Below are positions 32,404 through 41,742 of a DNA stretch of 50,497 nt, in pieces. The stretch's first letter is position 1. Every line of letters starts with the position of its first letter. Source of the stretch: an uncultured Prevotella sp. (GTDB taxonomy: Bacteria; Bacteroidota; Bacteroidia; Bacteroidales; Bacteroidaceae). The DNA is taken from assembly GCF_946407605.1 (NCBI RefSeq), contig NZ_CAMJOS010000026.1:1-50497 (forward strand), written 5' to 3'. The translations under genes and the position numbers were made by a program. Under the pieces are notes generated by a model. It ran no database searches and was not told the origin of the DNA. It worked only from the letters and a program-made list of their open reading frames with translations.

Positions 32404-32431
32404 GTGAAAAGTGAAAAGAGAAAACGGAAAA
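32404..32431 (+). repeat. Heptanucleotide array in the mscL leader
   Basis: Four 7-mers follow each other: GTGAAAA, GTGAAAA, GAGAAAA, CGGAAAA. The type matches the arrays found in coding genes, but here it is intergenic. Confidence 0.8.
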
Positions 32432-32519
32432 CTGAGATATATCAAGAAAAAATAGACAATATTGCAACTCGAAGATTACAATTCAAACAATAACGTTAAA
32501 CTTTAAAACATTAAGGACT

Positions 32520-32951
32520 ATGGGATTTATTAAAGAATTCAAGGAATTTGCCATGAAGGGCAATGTGATGGACATGGCTGTCGGTGTAATCATCGGCGGT
32601 GCGTTTGGTAAGATTGTGACCAGTTTGGTCAACGATGTGCTGATGCCTGTTATCAGTCTTGCTACTGGCGGCATTGACTTCACCAATCTGTTTATCAACC
32701 TTTCAGGCAGCGAAAAGTACGAGACGATACAGGCTGCACAGGAGGCTGGTGCCTCAGTATTTGCCTATGGACAGTTTATTCAGAATGTTGTGGACTTCCT
32801 GATTGTGGCATTCTGTATCTTCCTCATGCTCAAGGGCATCAATAAGTTGAATCGTAAAAAGGAAGAGCCCGCTCCCGAGCCCGAGGCTCCTAAGGGTCCT
32901 ACCCAGGAGGAACTGCTGGCCGAGATTCGCGATCTGCTGAAGCAGAAGTAA
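32520..32951 (+). CDS. mscL: Large-conductance mechanosensitive channel
   Basis: This 143-aa channel opens on membrane stretch and protects against osmotic downshock. The N-terminal amphipathic helix ([14 protein letters not shown]) is followed by TM1 with the pore motif [17 protein letters not shown] and a periplasmic loop. TM2 lies near residues 80-105 ([14 protein letters not shown]), and a charged C-terminal helix ([20 protein letters not shown]-like) ends the protein. Length is typical. It is preceded by a leader of ~140 nt and followed by a strong terminator, so it is monocistronic. Confidence 0.95.
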   Translation: MGFIKEFKEFAMKGNVMDMAVGVIIGGAFGKIVTSLVNDVLMPVISLATGGIDFTNLFINLSGSEKYETIQAAQEAGASVFAYGQFIQNVVDFLIVAFCIFLMLKGINKLNRKKEEPAPEPEAPKGPTQEELLAEIRDLLKQK

Positions 32952-32970
32952 GTTACACCTTTATATAATA

Positions 32971-33010
32971 AGAGGCGGCTGTGACTAAAACCCCACAGCC
33001 CCTCTTTTTT
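32971..33010 (+). terminator. Terminator of mscL
   Basis: AGAGGCGGCTGTG pairs with CACAGCCCCTCT, with one C-C mismatch, followed by six T. Confidence 0.88.
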
Positions 33011-33130
33011 GTTTTCGACCGCTGATGATGCGGATGACATGATTCTATGCCTGCTTGCGGAAAATCAAGAAAAGGGGCCTTTTTTTGTCGTTGTTATCGC
33101 ACATAATGCGCTTTTTTCATGAATAATGCA

Positions 33131-33138
33131 TAACTTTG
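33131..33138 (+). promoter_or_regulatory. Candidate -7 box (TAACTTTG) of the SulP gene
   Basis: TAACTTTG lies 31 nt before the ATG at 33170; no TTTG at the normal distance. Confidence 0.5.
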
Positions 33139-33169
33139 CACCCGATTTTCAAAGGATAATAAAGACGTA

Positions 33170-34849
33170 ATGAATACTTTAGACCTGAAGCCGAAACTTT
33201 TTTCGGCCATTAAAAAGTACAACAAACAGACGCTGATGGCCGACCTGATGGCTGGTATCATTGTGGGCATCGTGGCACTGCCCTTGGCTATTGCTTTCGG
33301 TATTGCCAGCGGTGTGTCGCCCGAAAAAGGTATTATCACTGCTATCGTGGCAGGTTTCACTATCTCCGCATTGGGCGGAAGCAAGGTGCAGATTGGTGGT
33401 CCTACGGGTGCATTTATCGTTATTGTAGCTGGCATCATCAATGAATATGGCATGCAGGGACTGACCATTGCCACATTGTTGGCTGGTGTGTTTCTCATAG
33501 GTTTTGGCTTGCTGCATCTGGGCACCATCATCAAATATATTCCATACCCCATCATCGTGGGTTTCACCAGCGGTATCGCTGTGACCATCTTCACCACGCA
33601 GGTGAAAGACTTGCTGGGCATGCAGATGGATGGCCCAGTGCCGAGTGACTTCATTGAGAAATGGATAGCGTATGCACAGAACCTGACGCATATTGACCCA
33701 TGGAGTGCGGGTGTGGGCTTGGTAAGTGTGGCCATCATTGCCACAGCACCTAAGCTGAGCAAGCGTGTGCCTGGCTCGCTGATTGCCATTATCGTGATGA
33801 CGGTAACAGCCTTGCTGCTGAAGCAATATGCCGGCGTGACCAGCATCGAGACCATTGGCGACAGGTTCAGCATCTCATCGCAGCTGCCCGATGCCGTAGT
33901 GCCCGAGCTGACGTGGGAGACCATCAAGAATCTGGTGCCACCGGCACTGACCATTGCCATCCTGGGCGCTATAGAGTCATTGCTGTCGGCTACAGTGGCC
34001 GATGGTGTCATAGGTGACCATCACAACTCAAACACAGAACTTATCGGTCAGGGCGTAGCCAATATCGTGACGCCTATCTTCGGTGGTATTCCCGCCACTG
34101 GCGCCATTGCCCGTACCATGACCAACATCAACAATGGCGGACGTACACCTATCGCTGGCATCATTCATGCGGTGGTGTTGCTGCTCATCTTCCTGTTCCT
34201 CATGCCATTGGCACAGTATATCCCAATGGCCTGTCTGGCTGGCGTGCTGGTGGTTGTGAGCTACGGCATGAGCGGATGGCGTTCGTTCACAGCCTTGATG
34301 CGTAACCCCAAGAGCGACATCACCGTGCTACTGCTGACGTTTTTCCTGACCATCATCTTCGACCTGACTATCGCCATCGAGGTGGGTATTGTCTGCGCTT
34401 GTCTGCTCTTTATGCGTCGTATGAGTGAGACCACCGACGTGAAGGCCGTCTACGATGAGATTGACTTGAACGAAGATGCCGATATGGAGCGTGGTAACCT
34501 GGAGCACCTCACTATTCCCAAGGGCGTGGAGGTCTACGAGATCAACGGTCCGTATTTCTTTGGCGCAGGTAATAAGTTCGAGGATTTGATGGGACGTTTT
34601 GGCGATCGTCCAAAGGTGCGTATCATCCGTATGAGGAAGGTGCCTTTCATCGACTCAACGGGTCTGCACAATCTTGAGAATATGTGCCTGATGAGCAAGA
34701 AAGAAGGCATCACTGTGGTGCTTTCGGGTGTGAACGAGAAGGTGGAGGCAGTGCTGAAACGCAATGGTTTCCCCCAGCTCTTAGGCGAAGAGAATATCTG
34801 CAATCACATTGACCTGGCACTGGCTAGAGCCAATGAGATTGTGAAATAG
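33170..34849 (+). CDS. SulP-family anion transporter with STAS domain
   Basis: This 559-aa inner-membrane protein has about 12-14 helices. The SulP signature is at the N-terminus (DLMAGIIVGIVALPLAIAFG) and again at GLVSVAIIATAPK. The cytoplasmic STAS domain occupies residues ~455-559, with the conserved IDSTGLHNLENM. SulP proteins carry sulfate, bicarbonate or dicarboxylates; the sequence alone does not decide which. The gene is alone, ends 13 bp from the convergent PP2C gene, and no terminator is seen between them. Confidence 0.88.
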   Translation: MNTLDLKPKLFSAIKKYNKQTLMADLMAGIIVGIVALPLAIAFGIASGVSPEKGIITAIVAGFTISALGGSKVQIGGPTGAFIVIVAGIINEYGMQGLTIATLLAGVFLIGFGLLHLGTIIKYIPYPIIVGFTSGIAVTIFTTQVKDLLGMQMDGPVPSDFIEKWIAYAQNLTHIDPWSAGVGLVSVAIIATAPKLSKRVPGSLIAIIVMTVTALLLKQYAGVTSIETIGDRFSISSQLPDAVVPELTWETIKNLVPPALTIAILGAIESLLSATVADGVIGDHHNSNTELIGQGVANIVTPIFGGIPATGAIARTMTNINNGGRTPIAGIIHAVVLLLIFLFLMPLAQYIPMACLAGVLVVVSYGMSGWRSFTALMRNPKSDITVLLLTFFLTIIFDLTIAIEVGIVCACLLFMRRMSETTDVKAVYDEIDLNEDADMERGNLEHLTIPKGVEVYEINGPYFFGAGNKFEDLMGRFGDRPKVRIIRMRKVPFIDSTGLHNLENMCLMSKKEGITVVLSGVNEKVEAVLKRNGFPQLLGEENICNHIDLALARANEIVK

Positions 34850-34862
34850 TAATAAGGAGTCG

Positions 34863-35762
34863 TTATAGATCAGGCATGGGAATAGCATCGTCGAAATGCC
34901 ATGCCTGATCCTTATGACGGTCGTTTAAGACCTTGTTCCGAATACGATGAGCCAACTCATCATCGGGCAGGTCTTTATCATTTTCTGGATTCTTGACTAC
35001 ATTCTCCACGTGGATGAGCCATGCGGTGTGGTTGTCGGAATTATTGCTGGTCTCGTCGATGAGACACTGGGCCTTCAACTCATCGGTCATCGTGGAGTCG
35101 CTAATAATCTCCATCAGTCGCTCGTCCTCCAACTGTTCCAGCATACCGTCAGTGCACATATAGAAATAGTCGCCGGGCCTAATGTCAGCGATATGGGCTA
35201 GAGAAGGACGGGTGCGCTCCACCTGATGGGGCTGCATGCCTTTCAGAATAATGTTTTTCTTGGGATATTTAGCCATATCGTTGTAGCTGATCTCGCCCAT
35301 CTCGTAGAGCTGATGCACCAATGAGTGGTCGCGAGAACGGAACAGCACGCCACGTTGCGCTCCCAGTGAAGGGCGCAGGTGGTAGATGCGGCTGTCGCCA
35401 ATATGAGCCACCAGACAACCTTGCTCGTGAAAACAGAGAAAGGTCATCGTGGTGCCCATGGCGGCTTCGTTGTCTGTATCGGCAGCGTCCAAGGCCTCGT
35501 AGGCGGCACTCATACAGTGGGCGAGGTCGTCGTCGGTAAAGGTACCAAGAGTGTGCAGAATGGTCTCTGCCACTCTGCCCAAGGTTTTACACACGACCTC
35601 ACTGGCCACCTCACCCTTGTCGAGTCCGCCCATGCCGTCGCACACCACAAACACACGGTGGTCGCAGTTGACTTGGTTGGGTAGGGGGTAGATGGCATCC
35701 TCCTGGTTTTGGCGTCGTCCTAGTTCGTGGATGGCCTGCGGATGATACAGCTTATAGTTCAT
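34863..35762 (-). CDS. PP2C-family serine/threonine protein phosphatase
   Basis: This 299-aa cytoplasmic phosphatase has the metal-binding PP2C motifs in order: [49 protein letters not shown] and [10 protein letters not shown]. The ATG at 35762 overlaps the guaA stop (ATGA), so the genes are translationally coupled; an in-frame GTG two codons earlier (35768) is less likely. The C-terminal ~60 residues are acidic and unassigned. It dephosphorylates unknown proteins. The stable linkage to guaA and a nucleotidyltransferase gives no proven role. Confidence 0.87.
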   Translation of the reverse strand: MNYKLYHPQAIHELGRRQNQEDAIYPLPNQVNCDHRVFVVCDGMGGLDKGEVASEVVCKTLGRVAETILHTLGTFTDDDLAHCMSAAYEALDAADTDNEAAMGTTMTFLCFHEQGCLVAHIGDSRIYHLRPSLGAQRGVLFRSRDHSLVHQLYEMGEISYNDMAKYPKKNIILKGMQPHQVERTRPSLAHIADIRPGDYFYMCTDGMLEQLEDERLMEIISDSTMTDELKAQCLIDETSNNSDNHTAWLIHVENVVKNPENDKDLPDDELAHRIRNKVLNDRHKDQAWHFDDAIPMPDL

Positions 35763-37300
35763 TCCCACTCAATTGTTGCAGGTGGCTTTGACGAAATGTC
35801 GTAGCAGACGCGGTTGACACCACGCACCTTGTTGATAATCTCGTTTGATACCTTAGCCATGAAGTCATAGGGCAGATGGGCCCAGTCAGCAGTCATAGCA
35901 TCGGTAGAGGTGACGGCACGTAAGGCAACGGGGTGCTCATAAGTACGCTCATCGCCCATCACGCCTACTGAGCGGACGGTAGAGAGCAGGATAGCACCTG
36001 CCTGCCACACCTTATTATATAAAGTCTCACCATCGGTATCGACATATTCGCGCAGTCCGCGGATGTAAATATCATCGGCATCCTGCAGGATGCGTACCTT
36101 CTCTGGGGTGATATCGCCCAGGATACGTACAGCTAAACCAGGACCGGGGAAAGGATGACGGGTAATCAAGTGCTCGGGCATGCCCAGCTGACGGCCCACA
36201 CGACGAACCTCGTCCTTGAACAGCCATTTCAGAGGCTCGCACAACTGCAGGTGCATCTCCTTAGGCAGTCCACCTACGTTGTGGTGGCTCTTGATGACCT
36301 TACCAGTGATGTTCAGACTCTCGATACGGTCGGGATAGATGGTGCCCTGTGCCAGCCATTTGGCATCGGTAATCTTCTTGGCTTCGGCATTGAACACCTC
36401 GACGAAGTCGCGACCTATAATCTTACGCTTTTGTTCGGGGTCAGTGACACCTGCGAGGTCGCCAAAGAACTTTTCGCTGGCATCGACGCCAATGACGTTC
36501 AGACCCAGACAACGGTAGTCGTTCATCACCTGTGTGAACTCGTTCTTGCGCAGCATGCCATGATCAACGAAGATACAGGTGAGGCGGTTGCCAATGGCCT
36601 TGTTCAGAAGAACGGCTGCAACGCTGGAGTCAACACCACCCGAGAGGCCCAGAATCACGCGGTCATTGCCCAGTTGAGCCTTCAACTCAGCAACGGTGCT
36701 GTCGACAAATGAGGCAGCACTCCACTCCTGGCGAGAGCCACAGATGTTGACTACGAAGTTCTGAAGCAATGTCTTGCCCTGTAGGGTGTGGTACACTTCG
36801 GGGTGAAACTGCACAGCCCAGATGGGGTGTGTGGTAGAGGCGAAGGCAGCGTTCTTCACATCCTTCGTAGAGCCGATGACCTCAAAGTCAGAAGGGATGG
36901 CGGTGATGGTGTCACCATGACTCATCCATACCTGAGAACCTTTCTCGAAGCCCTTGAACAGCGGGTTGTCGAGGTTGATGGTCTCGAGGTTGGCACGTCC
37001 GTACTCACGTGAGTCGGCCTTTTCCACCTTACCACCGAGGGCGTTTGAAATGAACTGGGCGCCATAGCAGATGCCCAACACAGGCACTTTGCCTACGAAC
37101 TGCGAGAGGTCAACCTTGAAGGCTTCGGGGTCGTGGACGCTATAGGGCGAGCCACTGAGGATGACGCCAATGACGGAGTCATCGCCCACGGGAAACTTGT
37201 TGTAAGGCAGAATCTCGCAAAAGGTGTCCAGCTCACGTACCCTGCGGCCTATCAGCTGCGTTGTCTGAGAACCGAAATCGAGGATAATAATCTTTTGCAT
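35759..37300 (-). CDS. guaA: GMP synthase (glutamine-hydrolysing)
   Basis: This 513-aa enzyme converts XMP, ATP and glutamine to GMP. The N-terminal class I amidotransferase domain has the catalytic Cys78 in GICYGAQ and the His-Glu pair in QFHPEVYHT. The ATP-pyrophosphatase domain has the P-loop [10 protein letters not shown], and the C-terminal dimerisation domain ends KPPATIEWE. Length and motifs are complete. The gene starts 5 bp after the nucleotidyltransferase stop and overlaps the PP2C start by 4 bp: a three-gene operon. It complements the purine uptake and phosphorylase genes elsewhere in the window. Confidence 0.97.
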   Translation of the reverse strand: MQKIIILDFGSQTTQLIGRRVRELDTFCEILPYNKFPVGDDSVIGVILSGSPYSVHDPEAFKVDLSQFVGKVPVLGICYGAQFISNALGGKVEKADSREYGRANLETINLDNPLFKGFEKGSQVWMSHGDTITAIPSDFEVIGSTKDVKNAAFASTTHPIWAVQFHPEVYHTLQGKTLLQNFVVNICGSRQEWSAASFVDSTVAELKAQLGNDRVILGLSGGVDSSVAAVLLNKAIGNRLTCIFVDHGMLRKNEFTQVMNDYRCLGLNVIGVDASEKFFGDLAGVTDPEQKRKIIGRDFVEVFNAEAKKITDAKWLAQGTIYPDRIESLNITGKVIKSHHNVGGLPKEMHLQLCEPLKWLFKDEVRRVGRQLGMPEHLITRHPFPGPGLAVRILGDITPEKVRILQDADDIYIRGLREYVDTDGETLYNKVWQAGAILLSTVRSVGVMGDERTYEHPVALRAVTSTDAMTADWAHLPYDFMAKVSNEIINKVRGVNRVCYDISSKPPATIEWE

Positions 37301-37305
37301 TGTAA

Positions 37306-38058
37306 TTATAATGATTTAATGAATTGTTCTGCTTGGTCCAGTGTGTCGAGCTTGCCAACATCCATGAGTTGGAGGTCATCCTTTACCATGCCTACGATGC
37401 GGGCACGATGGCACACAGAGAGGTAGAAATCGATAATGGGGAAACGCTCGGGAAACTGCTCCATCAGGGAGAAAAGACGGGGCGAGAAAGAATGGATGCC
37501 AGAAAAGGCAAACTCATTGAATGGCTCGCCATGCTGGGAGAGGCCAGTGCGACGCACATATTCATAAGGACTCTTAATCTCACCAGTCTCGATGTTCTTC
37601 CAACCCATGAGTCGCATGGCGTTGTCGAACAGTAGATAACGCTTGGTCTTGCGCTTGCTCACCAACAGCACGGCATCTTCTTCAGGTAGGTGCTGGCGTG
37701 AGAACCAGTCGTAGTCAACATTATCCAGAATATCGACATTATGAATCAGGATGGGCTTCTCAGCATCAAACAAGGGTGCTGCCTTCTTCAGTCCGCCACC
37801 AGTTTCTAATAACTGTGCCGTTTCGTCACTGAACTGCACCATTGGGGCATAGTCGCGTATTGACACATAATCCTTAATCTGCTGAGCGAAATGATGTATG
37901 TTCACCACGAAATGATCATACTCTGCCGCCAGCAGCCTTGATATCACAATATCTATTAAAGGCTGTCCACCAACCCTGACAAGTGCCTTCGGCATTGTGT
38001 CAGTGAGTGGTTTCAATCGGGTGCCTAAGCCCGCTGCGAAGATCATCGCCTGTTTCAT
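37306..38058 (-). CDS. Sugar nucleotidyltransferase, MurU-like
   Basis: This 250-aa protein is of the nucleotide-sugar pyrophosphorylase type. The NTP-binding motif [12 protein letters not shown] lies at the N-terminus with [12 protein letters not shown], and IHNVDILDN holds the metal-binding Asp. It resembles MurU, which makes UDP-MurNAc from MurNAc-1-phosphate, and mannose-1-phosphate guanylyltransferases; size favours the short MurU type. A kinase-RapZ fusion with an AmgK-like domain lies ~2 kb away, which supports a cell-wall recycling role. The ATG at 38058 is only 5 nt from the -7 box, so the message may be nearly leaderless. It heads the operon with guaA and PP2C. Confidence 0.75.
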   Translation of the reverse strand: MKQAMIFAAGLGTRLKPLTDTMPKALVRVGGQPLIDIVISRLLAAEYDHFVVNIHHFAQQIKDYVSIRDYAPMVQFSDETAQLLETGGGLKKAAPLFDAEKPILIHNVDILDNVDYDWFSRQHLPEEDAVLLVSKRKTKRYLLFDNAMRLMGWKNIETGEIKSPYEYVRRTGLSQHGEPFNEFAFSGIHSFSPRLFSLMEQFPERFPIIDFYLSVCHRARIVGMVKDDLQLMDVGKLDTLDQAEQFIKSL

Positions 38059-38063
38059 GGGTG

Positions 38064-38071
38064 CAAAATTA
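38064..38071 (-). promoter_or_regulatory. Candidate -7 box (TAATTTTG) of the nucleotidyltransferase-guaA-PP2C operon
   Basis: Minus-strand TAATTTTG. A TTTG lies 16 bp upstream, shorter than usual. The box is 5 nt from the start codon. Confidence 0.5.
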
Positions 38072-38188
38072 CAAATTTTCTTTGAGACAAACCGCTTAAA
38101 TCATGTTTTTTTACGATTTGAGCGATGATTTTTGTTACAATGACGCATCATGAGACCGTAGGATATGACTACTTATAGCGTTATTTCA

Positions 38189-38196
38189 TATCTTTG
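38189..38196 (+). promoter_or_regulatory. Candidate -7 box (TATCTTTG) of the 38247 lipoprotein gene
   Basis: TATCTTTG is 50 nt before the ATG; no clear -33 TTTG. Confidence 0.5.
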
Positions 38197-38246
38197 CACT
38201 CATAAATCCTAATACAAATTATTTTTTAACTTAAAACGTATTTAAA

Positions 38247-38951
38247 ATGAAGAAGACATTTATTGCTATTTTTGCTGTTATAGCTTCTGTGCTGACAGCT
38301 TGTAGTGACAGTGCATCATCACTCGTTGGCGATGCCATCAGTGCTGCTGAAAAAGAAGTGCAAATCACAGAGTCACCCGTGCTGGGAACCATTCCTTCAC
38401 TTGACCAGCAGAAGAAAGTAGCCAATGATTATATCAGTGACTACATCAGTAAGGCAATGGACAAAGCCGAGAAACGAGAGGAAATGTCGGAACTGGGTAA
38501 CAAGAAGAAGGCTGCTAACGCAGAGATCAACGTCATTTACCGCGATAAGCAGATTGAAGCTTTGAAGGCTCTTGATGGTAAAGAGGTGAAGGTGACGTTT
38601 GATGAGTCGTGCTTCAGTGCAGGTAAAGCCAAGATTGTGCTTACTGGCGATACCGCAGCCACCAAGGTTTCAGGTGCACGCTATCAGATTATCGTTGAAC
38701 TGACTGCAGCCAAGGATACAGAAATCTGTTCTGCACAGGTGCAGGATGCTGAAGGCAATAAGCTGAGGGATCTGGCTTGGTTCTTCGATTCCTTTAAGAA
38801 CGTGTCAGAGGAAAACAAGATCGTGAAATATGGCAAGGCCAGTGCTATCAAGGCCGGTGGTACGTTTACTATCGAGATCGACGGTATCAATGTGGGTACC
38901 AAAGATACTGGTTTGAAGTTCGACCACCTCTATTTCACATCAGGCTACTAA
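38247..38951 (+). CDS. Small lipoprotein of unknown function
   Basis: This 234-aa protein has a lipoprotein signal ending at Cys19 (SVLTACSDS). The first half of the mature protein is helical and charged (KAMDKAEKREEMSELGNKKK). The second half is beta-rich (KVTFDESCFSAGKAKIVLTG, SAIKAGGTFTIEIDGINV), like an immunoglobulin-type domain. I do not recognise a family. It is monocistronic, flanked by divergent and convergent neighbours. Its stop is one base from the stop of the AraC gene on the other strand, with no hairpin between. Confidence 0.65.
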   Translation: MKKTFIAIFAVIASVLTACSDSASSLVGDAISAAEKEVQITESPVLGTIPSLDQQKKVANDYISDYISKAMDKAEKREEMSELGNKKKAANAEINVIYRDKQIEALKALDGKEVKVTFDESCFSAGKAKIVLTGDTAATKVSGARYQIIVELTAAKDTEICSAQVQDAEGNKLRDLAWFFDSFKNVSEENKIVKYGKASAIKAGGTFTIEIDGINVGTKDTGLKFDHLYFTSGY

Positions 38952-38952
38952 A

Positions 38953-39978
38953 TCATTTCTGGAAATAGTTGCTAGGATTTAATCCGGTCAGCTTAATAAA
39001 TGCGCGGCGGAAAGTGCTAATGCTCTTGAAGCCGCTTTCTGAAGCAACAAATTCCAATGTATACTCTGGATGATCTTTCATCAAGGGTATACTTTTTTTA
39101 TTGAGGCGTAATCTATTGATATAGTCGTAGAAAGTCTGTTGTTGCACTTGACTCAGGTAACGGCTCAGATAGGTGCGGTTGGTGCCAATGGCTACGGCTA
39201 AGTCGGTCAGTGTCAGGTCTTTGTTCAGATAAAGGGCCTCCTGTTCCATCACCTCCTCCAAGCGATGGGCAAAAGGAAATGCCGTCGTGGATTCTTCTTC
39301 CTCAGTGGCAGGTACCTTCTCGTTGCTGATGGCAATGGGTTGGTAGTTATAGCTGAAGTGCAATACCAGTAACCACAATCCCATGGTAGAGATATAATAG
39401 ATGGTGTCAGTGAATACGTTGGCTAATATGCTGGTGGCCAGCCACGACAGTTGGCTGACAATGGCAAAGAAAAACACATAACGTAGCCATGACAAGTCTA
39501 TATTCTCAATGTTTGAGTAGTTCTCGCGGATATAGCGGATATAGTGTCGTGCCTTGAAATAGCCAATGCCCACAACAGTCCATGCGAAGCACCAGAGGAA
39601 GATGTAATAGGCACTGATGATTTGGGGAATAGGGTAGAATACATAGGCAAGCGTGAAAAATAGGAAAGGTAGCAGCAACAACAGCACTTTCTTGCGTGAT
39701 GTCCAGCCTGGCATGGTAGCCTCAAAGATAAAGACCACATACGATACTGCCGACCATCCGTCAATCAAAGCAATGTAATTGAGCATATGGGGTTTATAGA
39801 GTACAGGGAAGGTGATGATGATATCCTTCAGACTGAATGCAGCCCATATAGCCATCATCCACCCCAGTACCGTCTGAAAGCGGGTACGCGGCGATTTGCG
39901 CAAGATTAAGCAGGCGAAGATAAGATAGAAAGCCGTTGACGCTCCTGCAAAGAAGGCTGAGATATTGATACCTGTCAT
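38953..39978 (-). CDS. Membrane-anchored AraC-family transcriptional regulator
   Basis: This 341-aa protein has about six or seven transmembrane helices in residues 1-205. A linker with acidic ATEEEE-type sequence leads to an AraC/XylS DNA-binding domain at ~240-341 (first helix-turn-helix TLTDLAVAIGTNRTYLSRYL, second EFVASESGFKSISTFRRAF). This layout is common in Bacteroidota and implies a membrane-embedded sensor bound to DNA. The start overlaps the stop of the kinase-RapZ gene by 4 bp (ATGA), so the two are translationally coupled and the regulator probably responds to the same process. The signal is unknown. Confidence 0.84.
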   Translation of the reverse strand: MTGINISAFFAGASTAFYLIFACLILRKSPRTRFQTVLGWMMAIWAAFSLKDIIITFPVLYKPHMLNYIALIDGWSAVSYVVFIFEATMPGWTSRKKVLLLLLPFLFFTLAYVFYPIPQIISAYYIFLWCFAWTVVGIGYFKARHYIRYIRENYSNIENIDLSWLRYVFFFAIVSQLSWLATSILANVFTDTIYYISTMGLWLLVLHFSYNYQPIAISNEKVPATEEEESTTAFPFAHRLEEVMEQEALYLNKDLTLTDLAVAIGTNRTYLSRYLSQVQQQTFYDYINRLRLNKKSIPLMKDHPEYTLEFVASESGFKSISTFRRAFIKLTGLNPSNYFQK

Positions 39979-41534
39979 TTCAAGACTTGGGTGATGTTCT
40001 GTTCACGATGGCAGATACGTACCTCGATGCCGAACTTCTGGTGGATGTGCTCTGCTAAGTGCTGGGCGCTGTAGACACTGCGATGCTGTCCTCCCGTGCA
40101 ACCAAACGAGAACATCAGTGATGTGAAGCCGCGCTGGATATAGCGACGCACATGGGCGTCGGCCAACTTATACACACTGTCGAGGAACGTCAGAATCTCT
40201 CCGTCATCCTCCAAAAAGCGGATAACGGGTTCGTCAAGACCGGTCAACTGCTTGTATGGCTCGTAGCGTCCAGGATTGTGGGTCGAACGGCAGTCGAATA
40301 CATAACCGCCGCCATTGCCACTTTCATCCTCGGGGATGCCCTTGCGGAACGAGAAACTGAAAACCTTGACCACCAACGGTCCCTGAGCATCGTACTTGGA
40401 GAATGTGGCGGGACCATCCTGTGGATGAGGCTTATAGGGGTTCTTGTCGGTAGTCTTATAACCATCGGCACGACTGGCAGTAGCCGTAATCTGCTGAAAC
40501 TGAGGTAGCTCAGTCAACTTCTCCAACAATGATACCAGATAAGGGTAGGGGAAGTTTGTGGCGTGAAGCAACTCGCGCAGGTTCTGGATAGCGGGCGGAA
40601 TGCTGTCAATGAAATGCTGCTTGCGCTCAAAATAACCGCGGAAGCCGTAGGCGCCTAATACCTGAAGCGTGCGGAACAGGACAAAGAGACTGAGGCGTGC
40701 TACAAAGTGATGGGGTGTGGGTACCTCTGTGTATTGTTTCAGAGCGTGATAATACTCAAACACCAGTTCACGTCTCAGCTTATGGGGATATTTGGCAGAG
40801 GCCTGCCACAGAAATGAGGCCAGATCATAATAGTATGGGCCCTTTCTGCCTCCCTGGAAGTCGATAAAATATGGAACATACTTTTCTCCTTCCTCTTTCT
40901 CCTTTCCACTTTCCTCTAACAACATCACGTTTCTGGCCTGAAAGTCTCTGTAGAGAAAACACTGTTCATCACCTGCAGCAGTCAGGTCTTTTGCCAACAG
41001 GCGGAAGTCTGCTTCCAGCTTCAACTCGTGGAAGTCCAACTCCGTAGCCTTCAAGAAACAATATTTGAAGTAGTTCAGATCGAAGAGCACAGAGTCTGTG
41101 TCGAACTCTGGCTGCGGGTAGCAATTGGAGAAGTCCAGTTCGCGGGCTCCACGAATCTGGATGTTGGGCAACTCGCGGATGGTGCGTTTCAGTAAATCCT
41201 GCTCTTTCAACGTGTAGCGGCCTCCAGCCTCGCGACCACCTTTGATGGCATCAAACAGTGATGTTGACCCTAGGTCTGTTTGTATGTAACGTAGCTCATC
41301 ATCGCTCACTGCCAGCACCTCAGGCACAGGCAACTGACGCAACTTGAAATGGCGTGCCAGAGAGATAAAGGCGTGGTTCTCGTCGCGGCTAGTGCCGATG
41401 CATCCCACTACCGTCTGTCCCTCTTCGTCTGCCAGGCGGAAATATGCGCGGTTGCTACCTGCTCCTGGCAGTTGCTCAACAGTGGCTGGCTTGCTGCCCC
41501 GATACTGCTTATATAGTTCTATGAGTTGTTGCAT
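39975..41534 (-). CDS. Fusion of an aminoglycoside-phosphotransferase-type (AmgK-like) sugar kinase and a RapZ C-terminal domain
   Basis: This is a 519-aa cytoplasmic fusion. Residues 1-340 form an APH/choline-kinase fold: the catalytic loop YRDFQARNVMLL (Asp197, Asn202) and the metal site FIDFQGGRKGPYYYDL (Asp225) resemble AmgK, the anomeric MurNAc/GlcNAc kinase. Residues ~385-519 match the RapZ C-terminal domain, with FSFSFRKG, a TGLDEPV segment and FGCTGGQHRSVYSA (478-490). In E. coli this domain of RapZ binds glucosamine-6-phosphate. The RapZ N-terminal P-loop domain is absent. A heptanucleotide array encodes the charged insert EESGKEKEEGEKY (207-219). It is the second gene of an operon, 5 bp after a small membrane protein gene. 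A role in amino-sugar sensing or wall recycling is inferred. Confidence 0.83.
   Translation of the reverse strand: MQQLIELYKQYRGSKPATVEQLPGAGSNRAYFRLADEEGQTVVGCIGTSRDENHAFISLARHFKLRQLPVPEVLAVSDDELRYIQTDLGSTSLFDAIKGGREAGGRYTLKEQDLLKRTIRELPNIQIRGARELDFSNCYPQPEFDTDSVLFDLNYFKYCFLKATELDFHELKLEADFRLLAKDLTAAGDEQCFLYRDFQARNVMLLEESGKEKEEGEKYVPYFIDFQGGRKGPYYYDLASFLWQASAKYPHKLRRELVFEYYHALKQYTEVPTPHHFVARLSLFVLFRTLQVLGAYGFRGYFERKQHFIDSIPPAIQNLRELLHATNFPYPYLVSLLEKLTELPQFQQITATASRADGYKTTDKNPYKPHPQDGPATFSKYDAQGPLVVKVFSFSFRKGIPEDESGNGGGYVFDCRSTHNPGRYEPYKQLTGLDEPVIRFLEDDGEILTFLDSVYKLADAHVRRYIQRGFTSLMFSFGCTGGQHRSVYSAQHLAEHIHQKFGIEVRICHREQNITQVLK
40881..40915 (-). repeat. Heptanucleotide array inside the kinase-RapZ gene
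   Basis: Plus-strand 7-mers are CTTTTCT, CCTTCCT, CTTTCTC, CTTTCCA, CTTTCCT. Read on the minus strand they encode a Glu/Lys-rich loop between the two catalytic motifs of the kinase. Confidence 0.85.
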
Positions 41535-41539
41535 ACCTT

Positions 41540-41734
41540 TTATTTATTGTGTTTCTCCTTCCATTTTCCAATCCAGTCGATGGCATAACTCTCAAGAATG
41601 GCAATAATAATCAGAAAGCCCAATGCCATGGGGAATGCCAACCATGCACTCTCCGTCCAAGCTAGTGCAATATCGAAGACCACTGTGCTCAAGGCAAACT
41701 TAATGGCCCAGCTTATAATAAACTTCCAATTCAT
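41540..41734 (-). CDS. Small membrane protein (64 aa), first gene of the kinase-RapZ operon
   Basis: The start at 41734 (MNWKFIISWAIKFAL) gives a 64-aa protein with two hydrophobic helices, about 3-22 and 28-52, and a charged end (DWIGKWKEKHNK). A frame reaching 41806 exists, but the promoter at 41743-41774 lies inside it. The predicted transcript start is only ~1-4 nt before this ATG, suggesting a leaderless message. The stop is 5 bp before the kinase-RapZ start. The function is unknown. Two-helix proteins of this kind are often accessory subunits, but that is speculation. Confidence 0.6.
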   Translation of the reverse strand: MNWKFIISWAIKFALSTVVFDIALAWTESAWLAFPMALGFLIIIAILESYAIDWIGKWKEKHNK

Positions 41735-41742
41735 AACGACGA

